Shown: piece by piece, positions 25,884 through 33,283 of the stretch
Layout: every line of letters starts with the position of its first letter
How positions within the stretch are numbered: the first letter of the stretch is position 1
Assembly: GCA_014238965.1 (NCBI GenBank)
Contig: JABAAC010000183.1
Location: 1 to 33,283, forward strand
Origin: Phycisphaerales bacterium
GTDB lineage: Bacteria; Planctomycetota; Phycisphaerae; Phycisphaerales; SM1A02
Length of the DNA: 33,283 nt
Reading direction: 5' to 3'
Translations under genes and position numbers: made by a program
The notes under the pieces: model-generated
The model's input: the letters and a program-made list of their open reading frames with translations, nothing else
Told to the model about the DNA's origin: nothing
Databases searched by the model: none

Positions 25884-26132
25884 ATGATCAATGCCCTTCG
25901 CAGCGACGAAATTGTGACCAAACTCGGTGGTCGCTTCAAACTGTGCGCACTGATTCAGCACCGGTTGAAGCAGATTGTTGTCGATGGTGCTCGGCCGCTT
26001 GTCGAGCGTGGGGGCCGCACTGACTTGGAACTCGTGATTGAGGAAATCGTCCAAGAGAAGATCACGGTTGAGTGGGTCGACGCTACCGATGCCAATCACG
26101 TTAATGGCGCTGGTTGGCCGCTCGAGTCGTGA
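25884..26132 (+). CDS. rpoZ: RNA polymerase omega subunit
   Basis: 82 residues beginning MINALRSDEIVTKLGGRFKL, the typical omega start, then CALIQHRLKQIVVDGARPLV and LELVIEEIVQEKITVEWVD. Omega helps assemble beta-prime into RNA polymerase. The ATG at 25884 has GGAG ten bases upstream. The stop overlaps the next ATG (TGATG), giving the common rpoZ-coaBC gene order. Confidence 0.93.
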   Translation: MINALRSDEIVTKLGGRFKLCALIQHRLKQIVVDGARPLVERGGRTDLELVIEEIVQEKITVEWVDATDANHVNGAGWPLES

Positions 26133-26719
26133 TGAACGAGACAAGGCCGACAAAGCATGTGCTTGTCGGCGTGTGTGGTGGAATCGCCGCCTACAAAATG
26201 GCAAGTGTTGTATCGAAGCTCGTTCAGCGAGGCGATTGTGTCACCGTAGCCATGACACAAGCCGCCGGAGGCTTCATTGGGGCACCCACATTCGCGGCGC
26301 TCAGTGGCAGGCCTGTACTTGTCGACGCATGGACGGTGATCGACGCGCCAGCGAGCCAGCATGTCGCGCTGGCCCGCGACGCTGATGCAATGCTCATTGC
26401 GCCATGCACTATGCAGTGCCTCGCTCGCTTGGCCAACGGTTTCGCTGATGATGCGGTGACCCTGCTAGCGGGAGCCATTGATCGCGCTAGCACCCCGGTG
26501 CTTGTGGCTCCCTCTATGAATGATGTCATGCTGTCCCAGCCGGCGGTGCAACGGAACATCGCCCAACTCGAGCTTGACGGCTTTCACGTCATCGAGCCCG
26601 ACGAAGGGTGGCAGGCCTGCCGCAGCGAAGGGAGTGGCCGAATGCCCGAGCCCGAATCGCTCATCGAGGCTATCGATAGACGATTGAGCAAGAGCGAGCA
26701 AAGGTCATTGGTCCGCTAG
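26132..26719 (+). CDS. coaC: Stand-alone phosphopantothenoylcysteine decarboxylase-type flavoprotein
   Basis: 195 residues, an HFCD-family flavoprotein. Landmarks: [64 protein letters not shown] (the PxMN motif), and [14 protein letters not shown], which keeps the active-site Cys and GRM. The CoaC reaction decarboxylates phosphopantothenoylcysteine to phosphopantetheine in CoA synthesis. The usual CoaBC fusion is about 400 residues; here the CoaB half is missing, so it must be encoded elsewhere or the protein is another HFCD member. The ATG at 26132 overlaps the rpoZ stop. The last four bases overlap the convergent rpoD stop. Confidence 0.85.
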   Translation: MNETRPTKHVLVGVCGGIAAYKMASVVSKLVQRGDCVTVAMTQAAGGFIGAPTFAALSGRPVLVDAWTVIDAPASQHVALARDADAMLIAPCTMQCLARLANGFADDAVTLLAGAIDRASTPVLVAPSMNDVMLSQPAVQRNIAQLELDGFHVIEPDEGWQACRSEGSGRMPEPESLIEAIDRRLSKSEQRSLVR

Positions 26720-28530
26720 CCCTCGTCCGCCTGTACGAAGCTTGCCAGTCGACGGCGCCGCACCGGGTGTTGCAGTTTACGAATAGCCTTGGACTCCACT
26801 TGGCGTACGCGTTCACGAGTGACCTTGAAGATACGGCCAACTTCTTCGAGCGTGTAGGTGTAGCCATCGCCAATGCCATACCGTAGTTTCAGAATTTCGC
26901 GTTCACGATAGGTCAGGGTCTTCAGGACGTCATTGATTCGGCTTCGGAGCATTTCACTCGTTGCCGACGCTGACGGAGCTTCTTGGCGTTCATCTTCAAT
27001 GAAGTCGCCGAATTGCGAGTCCTCTGATTCGCCCACTGGTCGATCAAGACTGATGGGATGTCGTGAAATCTTCATGACGCGACGGGTTTCGTCGACGGGC
27101 ATGCCGGCCTGTTCAGCCAATTCCTCAATGGTTGGCTCGCGGCCCATGATCTGCAGCAGTCGCTTCTGAATGGTGCGTAGCTTCGACATGGTCTCAATCA
27201 TGTGCACGGGCACGCGAATGGTCCGGGCATGGTCAGCGATCGCGCGAGTGATGGCCTGCCGGATCCACCATGTGGCGTACGTCGAGAACTTGTAGCCTCG
27301 CATGTACTCGTACTTGTCCACGGCACGCATCAGGCCGGTGTTGCCTTCCTGAATGATGTCCAGGAAAGAAAGGCCTCGGTTTCGATATTTCTTGGCGATG
27401 GAAACCACAAGTCGAAGGTTGCCGCCGGAAAGATCACGTTTGGCCTGTTCGTACTCTTCGAAGACGGTTTCGATACAGAGCAGTCTCGCCCGAAGTTCAT
27501 CTGGCGTTTCAAGCACAAGGCTCCGGATGCCACGAAGTTCATCTTTCATGGCATCATGATCGTCAGGGTGTACGCGGTCAGGATGGCGCTCCGCGAGATT
27601 CAATTCCCGCTGTAACTCATCAAGCTTGTGCAGGATGGACTGCAAGCGGCGCATCAAGGGCTGGATGCGAGCTGTGCGAAGACAGCACTCTTCCAGAAGT
27701 GTTGCCATCTTTCGTCGCCGCCGCTGCATGCGTTCCCGTGCGGCAGCGGCCTGTCGCTCATTGGCGCCGTCTTCGATAATTTCCCAATCCTGTTCGTTGC
27801 CAGCGTGAAGCAATTGGATGCTTGCACGGTTGATGGGAATTCGACGGGCGACTTTTTCCTTGGCGTTCTCTTCCGCGGTCGAGATGCGCATCGTTCGATC
27901 GAATGGCAGTTCACCATTGTGCACTTGTTGGAGCACATTGCACGATGCACGTGCAGCAAGGTCTGATTCCAACACAAGGCGACGGAAGATCATGCGAGTC
28001 GTTTCAATTTTCTTTGCTAGGCGGATCTCTTCTTCTCGCGTCAGTAGCGGAATAGTGCCCATTTGCGTCAGGTACATTCGAATCGGGTCATCGATTCGCT
28101 TTGACTTGGATTCCTCTAGCGCGGCGGCAACGGCAGCAGCATCGCTCTCATCAAGCAATTCGTCGTTGGCCATGGAGTCTTGAGGCAGGCCCTGCTCTTC
28201 GGCATCCTCTTCTTTTCGAACGGCTTCTTCGACACGCAACTCTTCTTCGGTTGCGAGATTGAAGGTGCGACGGGGGTTGTCACGCTTGAACTTCAGATTC
28301 GTTTGCAAAGGGGCGTAGAACGCTGGGCCTTTGTGGATTCGTTTGTCCAAGTAATTCAGCAGATCAAGGCCGAGCCCATCGAGGTGGACCAGCAACGCGT
28401 CCATCTTTTCTGGATCGACGTATTCGTCTGGCAATGCCGTGTTGAGTTCTTCAAATGACACCCAGCCGCGTTCGGCGCTGGCAGCAATTAGGTCTTTGAT
28501 AGATGGATGCAGATGTGCAGGATTAATCAC
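26716..28530 (-). CDS. rpoD: RNA polymerase primary sigma factor
   Basis: 604 residues. Region 1.1 is present ([20 protein letters not shown]), then an acidic linker, region 1.2 ([20 protein letters not shown]), a non-conserved charged insert of about 200 residues ([20 protein letters not shown] and on), region 2 ([60 protein letters not shown]), region 3 ([20 protein letters not shown]) and region 4 ([34 protein letters not shown]). This full set marks the housekeeping sigma-70. The ATG has AAGGAG eight bases upstream, just 42 bases after dnaG, the classical dnaG-rpoD macromolecular-synthesis arrangement. The stop overlaps the convergent coaC gene by four bases. Confidence 0.97.
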   Translation of the reverse strand: MINPAHLHPSIKDLIAASAERGWVSFEELNTALPDEYVDPEKMDALLVHLDGLGLDLLNYLDKRIHKGPAFYAPLQTNLKFKRDNPRRTFNLATEEELRVEEAVRKEEDAEEQGLPQDSMANDELLDESDAAAVAAALEESKSKRIDDPIRMYLTQMGTIPLLTREEEIRLAKKIETTRMIFRRLVLESDLAARASCNVLQQVHNGELPFDRTMRISTAEENAKEKVARRIPINRASIQLLHAGNEQDWEIIEDGANERQAAAARERMQRRRRKMATLLEECCLRTARIQPLMRRLQSILHKLDELQRELNLAERHPDRVHPDDHDAMKDELRGIRSLVLETPDELRARLLCIETVFEEYEQAKRDLSGGNLRLVVSIAKKYRNRGLSFLDIIQEGNTGLMRAVDKYEYMRGYKFSTYATWWIRQAITRAIADHARTIRVPVHMIETMSKLRTIQKRLLQIMGREPTIEELAEQAGMPVDETRRVMKISRHPISLDRPVGESEDSQFGDFIEDERQEAPSASATSEMLRSRINDVLKTLTYREREILKLRYGIGDGYTYTLEEVGRIFKVTRERVRQVESKAIRKLQHPVRRRRLASFVQADEG

Positions 28531-28566
28531 GTGTCTTGCTCCTTGGTCACGGAGACCGTCAGGGTG

Positions 28567-28581
28567 GGGGGCTCAGCCCCC
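28567..28581 (-). other. Hairpin with the dnaG stop codon in its loop
   Basis: On the minus strand GGGGGC-TGA-GCCCCC is a perfect 6-bp GC stem whose three-base loop is exactly the dnaG stop codon. No U-tract follows. It sits between dnaG and rpoD and may be an mRNA processing or stabilising element, or slow ribosomes at termination; function is inference. Confidence 0.6.
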
Positions 28582-30420
28582 GGCCGGACGAGGGAGGGCT
28601 GTGGCCCGCCTGCCGGTCGCTCGAAGTGCTTCGATAAGGTCGGCGGCCGCATTGGCATCTCTGCCTCCGTCGGTTCGCCAGTCAGAAATACGAGTGTTGA
28701 CGCCCGCAACAGTGCGGCGTTGCGTCAATCGATCGATCATTGTGTTGATGGCCGTTGCCGCGTCTTCGCCGGCTTGGGCGTGGCTCTCCAAAATACTGTG
28801 TCCAGATTCGATAAGGTCGGTTGCCAAACGCCGATGGGCGTCGTCGGGGAGTTGGTCGTGCAGGTGGGGGATGTCGACGGGGCGATTCGATTGCAGCAGC
28901 GTGAGAGCCGCCTGGGCAACCACACGGAGGTCTGGCATGGTGAGTTGATCAAACACCGTGTCGGCAGATTGATCACACGCCACTGCAGCGAGTGCGACGG
29001 CCAGCAATTCATGTTCGATTGGGGCCAGCGACTGGTCTGTATCGCTCTGCTCCGAAGTGGTCAATTGGGCATCGTGCATCATCGGTTTGGGCTTGCTTGT
29101 GCCCACGGCAGGGGCAAGTCCTCGCAATACGGTTGTAGTTTGCACTCCCGCCAACTCGGCAATACGGGTGACGAGCATATCGCGGCGAAGCGCATCGGTG
29201 CGATCAAGGCCCGCAGCGGCGAGATCATCAAGCAATCGCTGCAGCCGCTGTTGGCGAGCGGCGCTGCCCGGAGATGTTTCGGCAATGCCCGATCGTTGTA
29301 AGCACCAGTCAAGTGCATCCATGGCGGCGTCAAGCGCTTCGCCGAATTGCGAGGTCCCTTCAGGAGACCGAAGCATGTCGTCTGGATCTTGACCTTCTGG
29401 TAGCACGCAAATTCGAACATCGAGCACGTGTCGCATTGCGATTCCGACAGCTCGATCAGCCGCTCGCCGTCCGGCTTCGTCGCCATCGAACAGCAGCACC
29501 ACCTCTGAAACCTGACGCAGCAGCATGCGTGCATGGTCATCGGTGAATGCAGTGCCCAGCGTGCCGACGGTTTCCTCAAAGCCAGCGGCGTGACATGCGA
29601 TGACGTCGGTATAGCCTTCTGCAACGATGCCGCGACCACGTTGCCGCATGGCTGGTCGGGCAAGGTGCATTCCGTAGAGCAGCCGCCCCTTTTTGAACAG
29701 GTCGTGCTCTGCAGAATTGAGGTACTTGGGACCATCGTCGCCTAGGTCACGGCCGCCAAATGCGACGGTCTGGCCGGCATCATCATGGATCGGAAACATA
29801 AGACGGTTTCGAAATGCGTCGTAGCAGCGTTCGCTCTGTGTTGCGTCTTTTTGCTTGAGCAAACCAGCGGCCAGTAACACCTCCGCGGGCATGTCTGCGC
29901 CTACGAGCGCGTCATGCAAGTTTTGCCAGCCTTCCGGAGCCGCGCCGAGTCCAAATCGCTTAACCATTGCATCGGAAATGTCACGATGGGCAATGCAGTC
30001 CCGTGCCTGATCGCCGGCTTTGCTTTCAAGTGTGGCCCTGAACCAGGCATCGGCCTGGTCAAATGCTTTACGCAGCCATGTGCGTCGTGCCTGGGCACGT
30101 TCCCGATCAACTTGGTCTCTGTCTCCGCCACGGCTTGATAGCGTGATGCCTGCTCGCTCGGCCAGATGTTGTAGGGCTTCAGGGAAGGACCAATTCAAGT
30201 GCTTCTGGAGGAAGGTGAAACAATCGCCGCTTGCGCCGCAGGCGAAGCACTTGTAGAAAGCGGTGCTTCGGTGTGTGACGACGCTCATGGAGGGGCGGCT
30301 GTCATCGTGAAAAGGACACAGCCCCACGTGTTCTCGGCCTTTAGGCTCGAGACGCACGTGTTCTGAGATCAGAGCCACCAAATCAGTGGCATTTCGAACT
30401 TGTTCGACGTCGTCGCTCAC
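28573..30420 (-). CDS. dnaG: DNA primase
   Basis: 615 residues, a normal DnaG. The N-terminal CHC2 zinc domain keeps CPFH (Cys35, His38) and CFAC (Cys58, Cys61). The catalytic core includes RNRLMFPIHDDAGQTVAFGG, KYLNS, the TOPRIM strand VAEGYTDVIA (Glu268, Asp272), LLFDGDEAGRRA (Asp312, Asp314) and QDPDDML. The C-terminal 150 residues, the helicase-binding part, are weakly conserved (HELLAVALAAVA). It makes RNA primers at the replication fork with DnaB. The start is GTG at 30420; GAGGTG lies about 15 bases upstream, a long spacing. It is followed by rpoD. The usual rpsU is replaced upstream by a structured gap. Confidence 0.96.
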   Translation of the reverse strand: MSDDVEQVRNATDLVALISEHVRLEPKGREHVGLCPFHDDSRPSMSVVTHRSTAFYKCFACGASGDCFTFLQKHLNWSFPEALQHLAERAGITLSSRGGDRDQVDRERAQARRTWLRKAFDQADAWFRATLESKAGDQARDCIAHRDISDAMVKRFGLGAAPEGWQNLHDALVGADMPAEVLLAAGLLKQKDATQSERCYDAFRNRLMFPIHDDAGQTVAFGGRDLGDDGPKYLNSAEHDLFKKGRLLYGMHLARPAMRQRGRGIVAEGYTDVIACHAAGFEETVGTLGTAFTDDHARMLLRQVSEVVLLFDGDEAGRRAADRAVGIAMRHVLDVRICVLPEGQDPDDMLRSPEGTSQFGEALDAAMDALDWCLQRSGIAETSPGSAARQQRLQRLLDDLAAAGLDRTDALRRDMLVTRIAELAGVQTTTVLRGLAPAVGTSKPKPMMHDAQLTTSEQSDTDQSLAPIEHELLAVALAAVACDQSADTVFDQLTMPDLRVVAQAALTLLQSNRPVDIPHLHDQLPDDAHRRLATDLIESGHSILESHAQAGEDAATAINTMIDRLTQRRTVAGVNTRISDWRTDGGRDANAAADLIEALRATGRRATALPRPAGG

Positions 30421-30769
30421 GGCTGCTTACTTGATTCACCTCTCGTTGGTGGCCCTGCTTGTTCAAGACACTTGCGGCTAGGCACGCATTCCGTGCTGTC
30501 CGCCTTTGCACCACCAACTCACTCGTCAGTCTCGTTCACCTGTCTCGGCATATGGCCGAGTTTGATCTGTCGCGCTGTATCTGGTTCAGTTGGGCCTCTG
30601 ATCAGCGACGCTTCAAGTAGATCGTGAAGCGTGCCACGTATGCACAAAATAAATGAGTACAAACGCAGCAATTGAGTGAGGCCCCACAGAACGCGGGCGC
30701 AGTCGTCGCACATTGTCTTTGTCGTTCGGGCGTTGCTGCCGTCGTTGTGGGAGTCCGGCCCGATGGGCT

Positions 30770-30788
30770 CGGGATTCACCCGTTTTTT
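30770..30788 (+). terminator. Plus-strand terminator-like hairpin
   Basis: CGGG (30770-30773), loop ATTCA, CCCG (30779-30782), then TTTTTT (30783-30788). The stem is only 4 bp, but a GCCC-GAT-GGGC hairpin lies just before it. No plus-strand gene precedes it. Confidence 0.45.
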
Positions 30789-30830
30789 GACACGCCTCTC
30801 CGACTCTAATCAGTACCACCGATCGGGGCT

Positions 30831-30857
30831 AGGGCAACTTAGACTTGCCTTTTTTTT
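30831..30857 (+). terminator. Plus-strand intrinsic terminator-like structure
   Basis: AGGGCAA (30831-30837), loop CTTAGAC, TTGCCTT (30845-30851) forms seven pairs with one G-U and runs into a continuous T-tract (30850-30857). An outer dyad CGGGGC (30824-30829) and GCCCCG (30858-30863) encloses it, so on the minus strand it may instead be a 3'-UTR structure of rpmB. Confidence 0.5.
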
Positions 30858-30875
30858 GCCCCGAGGCAGTTTTTA

Positions 30876-31154
30876 TCAGGCTGCTCCCGAAGCTTTCTGC
30901 TGCCGGGAATATCCGAATTTTCGCCGCAGGGGCTTCACAACTAGGCCGTTTCGAATGCACTTAGCCGTGACTTTGATCTTGGTTGCCTTGCCATTGACTA
31001 TGGCTCTAACCACCTGAATATTGGGCTTAATCTTGCGTTGGCCGATGCCGCTGGGCTTGAGTCCAATGCCGCCTTGGGCCTTGGGACGGCCGCGGTAGTG
31101 GATCTTGCGCCCGGTCGTGGTTCGGGCTCCGCTGAATGAACAGACACGTGGCAT
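30876..31154 (-). CDS. rpmB: Ribosomal protein bL28
   Basis: 92 residues beginning MPRVCSFSGARTTTGRKIHY, followed by GGIGLKPSGIGQRKIKPNIQ, VVRAIVNGKATKIKVTAKCI and RNGLVVKPLRR: the bL28 pattern, a large-subunit protein. The length is slightly above the usual 62-78 because of a C-terminal basic tail (KFGYSRQQKASGAA). GGAG lies about 12 bases before the ATG. A strong promoter is 36 bases upstream. Confidence 0.95.
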   Translation of the reverse strand: MPRVCSFSGARTTTGRKIHYRGRPKAQGGIGLKPSGIGQRKIKPNIQVVRAIVNGKATKIKVTAKCIRNGLVVKPLRRKFGYSRQQKASGAA

Positions 31155-31189
31155 AGTCGTTGATCTCCGCTCGCTTAGGCCAACAGAGC

Positions 31190-31219
31190 AGTATAGGGGG
31201 GTGCTAGGCTTGTGGTCAA
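31190..31219 (-). promoter_or_regulatory. Strong sigma-70 promoter of rpmB
   Basis: On the minus strand TTGACC (31219-31214) and TATACT (31195-31190) are separated by 18 bases, five of six matches in each box. Transcription should start near 31183, giving a leader of about 29 bases that contains the rpmB ribosome-binding site. Confidence 0.8.
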
Positions 31220-31225
31220 GGGCCG

Positions 31226-31254
31226 AAAAAGTCCCATCAGGGCCTTGGCAGGCC
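31226..31254 (-). terminator. Possible clpX terminator
   Basis: On the minus strand GGCCT-GCCA-AGGCC (31254-31241) is a perfect 5-bp stem, but the T-run (31230-31226) follows only after ten more bases, so the fit is imperfect. It lies between the clpX stop and the rpmB promoter. Confidence 0.3.
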
Positions 31255-31259
31255 GCTCC

Positions 31260-32762
31260 TCAGGCTGACTCTCGGGCCTGTGTAGGGCAGGCCAATTGAC
31301 TGAGTTCCAAATCTTGTGACAGGGCCTCAGCGGTGATCATGTATGTCACACCAGCGTTATCACGATCTGGCAGGTCATACATCAGCGGAAGCATGAACTC
31401 ATCAATGACGGCCCGAAGGGCTCGTGCACCCGTCCCGCGGTCCATAGCCTCTTTGGCAATGGCTTTAAGGGCATCCTGGGAGAATTCAAGGGTGGCGCCT
31501 TCGAGTTGAAACAGGTGCTCGTATTGCCGGACAAGTGCATTGCGTGGCTCGGTTAGAATTCGAATCATCTGGTCCTCATCAAGCGGAAGCAAAGGGGTTA
31601 CCACTGGAAGCCGTCCAATGAGCTCGGGGATGAGCCCGAATTCCTGAACGTCGTGGGCGCTTACATGCGACAGGGGATGTTGATCGTCAGTGGATTCACA
31701 GGCTATCGCCTCGCCGAGGTTCCCAAAGCCAATACGACGATGGCCGATACGTCGCTGAATAATTTCCTCAAGGCCATCGAATGAGCCGCCGCAGATGAAC
31801 AGAATGTGGCTTGTGTCCATTTGGATGTACTGCTGCTCGGGATGCTTGCGGCCACCTTGGGGCGGAACATTTGCGACCACGCCCTCGAGCATTTTTAACA
31901 ATGACTGCTGCACGCCTTCGCCGCTGACATCGCGAGTGATCGAGACGTTGTTGGACGTCTTGCCGATCTTGTCAATCTCGTCGATGTAAATGATGCCTCG
32001 CTGGGCCGAGTCAAGGTCATAGTCAGCAACCTGCAAGAGCTTCAGTAGTAGATTCTCAACGTCTTCGCCAACGTAGCCAGCCTCGGTAAGCGTGGTCGCA
32101 TCTCCGATCGCAAAGGGCACGTTCAGGATGCGTGCGAGCGTTCGGGCGAGCAGTGTTTTTCCAGTACCCGTCGAGCCGATCAGCAGCACATTGGACTTAT
32201 CGAGTTCAATCTTGGCGTCTTCTTCTTCGAGGTGAAGCAACCTCTTGTAGTGGTTGTGGACCGCTACGGCGAGTGTTCGTTTAGCCTGCGATTGGCCAAT
32301 GACGTACTGGTCTAGAAACTCGGTGATTCGGCGTGGTGTGGGTACGGTGTTAAAGAGTGGCCGCTTGCTTGAGAGCCGACGTTTTTCTTGTCGGAAGATG
32401 TTCTGGCAGAGGTCAGTGCAATGTGAGCAGATGTAGATGTCGTTTGGCCCTTCAACCATGGGGCCAACTTCACGAGATGTCTTTCCACAGAACGAACAGG
32501 TTGTGACACGTCGGCCACGAAAACCATCGTCTCCGCCATCTCCGCCATCGCCCCCTGAGCCACCGGATCCATCGGAGTCATCACCATCGCCTAGCACGTC
32601 CATCGGCTCGCCAAATGAACTTGGTCCCGATGGCCCAAGTTCATCGCCGTTGGAGGCGAGGGCCTGAAGTGCTGCTACGACTGCATCGGCGCCTTGGATA
32701 GACGACGGAGCTTTGGATGGCTTGGGATCTGCTGATTTGCGGCGCGTCATGTGACGGAACAT
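31260..32762 (-). CDS. clpX: ATP-dependent Clp protease ATP-binding subunit ClpX
   Basis: 500 residues from ATG 32762. ClpX unfolds substrates and feeds them to ClpP. Zinc-binding domain CSFC (89, 92) and CSHC (112, 115); Walker A GSTGTGKT (196-203); pore loop GYVG (229-232); Walker B IIYIDEID (257-264); RKH loop (305-307); ClpP-docking IGF loop (344-346); sensor and C-terminal domain with [20 protein letters not shown]. Oddity: usual ClpX opens with the zinc domain within about 15 residues, whereas here about 85 residues precede it, including a Gly/Asp-rich run at 57-80. The start is uncertain: ATG 32750 and a GTG at 32822 with AGGA upstream are alternatives. No clpP is adjacent. Confidence 0.95.
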   Translation of the reverse strand: MFRHMTRRKSADPKPSKAPSSIQGADAVVAALQALASNGDELGPSGPSSFGEPMDVLGDGDDSDGSGGSGGDGGDGGDDGFRGRRVTTCSFCGKTSREVGPMVEGPNDIYICSHCTDLCQNIFRQEKRRLSSKRPLFNTVPTPRRITEFLDQYVIGQSQAKRTLAVAVHNHYKRLLHLEEEDAKIELDKSNVLLIGSTGTGKTLLARTLARILNVPFAIGDATTLTEAGYVGEDVENLLLKLLQVADYDLDSAQRGIIYIDEIDKIGKTSNNVSITRDVSGEGVQQSLLKMLEGVVANVPPQGGRKHPEQQYIQMDTSHILFICGGSFDGLEEIIQRRIGHRRIGFGNLGEAIACESTDDQHPLSHVSAHDVQEFGLIPELIGRLPVVTPLLPLDEDQMIRILTEPRNALVRQYEHLFQLEGATLEFSQDALKAIAKEAMDRGTGARALRAVIDEFMLPLMYDLPDRDNAGVTYMITAEALSQDLELSQLACPTQARESA

Positions 32763-32791
32763 CTTCTCTTTATGCTGACAGTGGTGACGTG

Positions 32792-32805
32792 GGCAGTGTA
32801 CTGCC
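32792..32805. promoter_or_regulatory. Dyad GGCAGT-gt-ACTGCC upstream of clpX
   Basis: A perfect 6-bp inverted repeat with a two-base centre lies 30 bases upstream of the chosen clpX ATG. It overlaps a TACACT on the minus strand that could act as a -10. It could be an operator, but it would be coding if the GTG at 32822 is the true start. Confidence 0.35.
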
Positions 32806-32896
32806 GCGTCTTGTGCTGACACTATCCTGCCATGTGGGTTGGCTTGGGGCAGGGAAAAGTCTTGAATCGGTGATTCTACAGTCTTAAAAAGAGCGA

Positions 32897-33238
32897 TTAC
32901 TCATGTTTCCGGACGTCAGCAGTGTCATCGTCGTCATCACACATCTGTTCAGTACGGGCACGTCCAACAAGCAAGCCTCGTAAATAGTTGTATTCCTCAT
33001 CACTCAACTTGCCCTGGGCTCGCATTCGCCGCAGGTCATGCAATGAAAACCCTTCATTCTCGAGGTTGTTTGTTGGATTGAAGTGCTTTCGCACAAGGTG
33101 AATCAACATAGCACCAATGATCACGAGTACCAGCAGTCCGGCAATGCCTAACCAGACGCCGGACATGTCAATGCCTGTTTCTATTGGAACCGTTGCCGCC
33201 GTGATCCAGCTCACTTTTTGGCTTGAATCGTCCGCCAT
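32897..33238 (-). CDS. Small membrane protein with SHOCT-like C-terminal motif
   Basis: 113 residues: a polar N-terminus, one transmembrane segment at about 29-50 ([21 protein letters not shown]), then a helical SHOCT-like hairpin at about 63-93 ([20 protein letters not shown], then LRGLLVGR), and an acidic tail ([10 protein letters not shown]). SHOCT motifs are short helical modules often found at protein ends. The ATG at 33238 overlaps the upstream gene by 28 bases and has no clear RBS; a GTG at 33214 overlapping the upstream stop as GTGA fits the local habit better and would shorten it by eight residues. It precedes clpX by about 130 bases. Function unknown. Confidence 0.72.
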   Translation of the reverse strand: MADDSSQKVSWITAATVPIETGIDMSGVWLGIAGLLVLVIIGAMLIHLVRKHFNPTNNLENEGFSLHDLRRMRAQGKLSDEEYNYLRGLLVGRARTEQMCDDDDDTADVRKHE

Positions 33239-33283
33239 TGTTCAGCGGTCACATCATTTTGTTTCATCTCAGCGACGAGTTGA
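33211..33283 (-). CDS. C-terminal end of an upstream gene (runs off window end)
   Basis: Of the three minus-strand frames entering from the window edge only this one stays open. It encodes [20 protein letters not shown] plus AKK and a TGA at 33213-33211. The helical, charged sequence is plausible coding, and the stop overlaps the start of the SHOCT-like gene, suggesting an operon. The family cannot be named from 23 residues. Confidence 0.55.
   Translation of the reverse strand, partial: QLVAEMKQNDVTAEQWRTIQAKK

Larger units (their letters stand above)
30421..30875. other. Structured non-coding gap between rpmB and dnaG
   Basis: These 455 bases hold no gene I can defend but several perfect hairpins. 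GTTGGTGG (30445-30452) pairs with CCACCAAC (30511-30518), enclosing nested GCGG/CCGC (30474-30477, 30500-30503) and GCACG/CGTGC (30482-30486, 30492-30496). CTCGGC/GCCGAG lies at 30544-30560, ACGCTTCA/TGAAGCGT at 30608-30632, and CCCACA-ga-ACG/CGT-TGTGGG at 30683-30751. Two plus-strand terminator-like structures follow. It may be a dnaG leader on the minus strand or a small RNA on the plus strand. I looked for RNase P, tmRNA and SRP RNA signatures and saw none. Confidence 0.5.

Noticed and set aside
30519-30779. 86-codon minus-strand frame in the rpmB-dnaG gap containing MCDDCARVLWGL
   Set aside because: GTG start with no properly spaced Shine-Dalgarno, no recognised family, and it runs through several perfect hairpins, so a structured RNA explains the region better.
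32886-32902. Possible terminator after the SHOCT-like gene (GAG...CTC then T5 on the minus strand)
   Set aside because: The stem is only three or four pairs and overlaps the stop codon; too weak to call.
1-33283. CRISPR arrays, insertion sequences, integrases, toxin-antitoxin or phage genes
   Set aside because: None found on reading both strands; the window is dense housekeeping and membrane genes.

Overview
The window looks like chromosomal DNA of a planctomycete, most probably from the class Phycisphaerae (marine Phycisphaerales-like). The main clues are secreted proteins built from dockerin-like Asp-rich repeats, a Gly-Ala-Cys-Cys cysteine cluster, thrombospondin-3-like Asp/Cys repeats and lamin-tail-like domains; a DUF1573-type protein; a polytopic HflK-like SPFH protein; and ABC-2 permeases of a kind I associate with planctomycetes. 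The taxonomy is inferred from protein style, not from a marker-gene search. I see no phage, IS element, CRISPR array or other sign of recent transfer.

Layout. 1-4316 (minus): the 5' part of a secreted protein, a strong intrinsic terminator, a 1044-residue secreted multidomain protein and an ArsR-type regulator. 4608-4692 (minus): tRNA-Leu(CAA). 4794-8049 (plus): a coupled trio of DUF1573 protein, IspD and a DPM1-GtrA type glycosyltransferase. 8033-12495 (minus): a lipoprotein, UvrA and an ABC-2 permease. 12699-22500 (plus): a tight six-gene operon encoding three SPFH proteins, an ABC ATPase, a large ABC-2 permease and an anchored protein of unknown function. 22501-25610 (minus): FAH-family enzyme, YidD, RnpA and a ClC transporter. 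25884-26719 (plus): RpoZ and a stand-alone CoaC-type flavoprotein. 26716-33283 (minus): RpoD and DnaG, a 455-base structured gap, ribosomal protein L28, ClpX, a small SHOCT-like membrane protein and the 3' end of another gene.

How the genes fit together. Most of the window is core housekeeping: transcription (RpoD, RpoZ), replication priming (DnaG), repair (UvrA), translation (L28, tRNA-Leu, RnpA), proteolysis (ClpX), isoprenoid and CoA synthesis (IspD, CoaC) and membrane insertion (YidD). Genes within operons are very tightly packed: ATGA, GTGA, TTGA or TAATG overlaps are common, and three convergent pairs abut or overlap at their stop codons.

The most interesting part is 11362-22500. Three HflK/HflC-like SPFH proteins are translationally coupled to an ABC exporter and a PVC-type anchored protein, and a second ABC-2 permease with the same short signature is encoded divergently. 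I read this as a candidate membrane-scaffold-plus-exporter system; its substrate and function cannot be deduced from sequence alone. Second in interest is the gap at 30421-30875, which carries several perfect hairpins and two plus-strand terminator-like structures although no plus-strand gene lies there.
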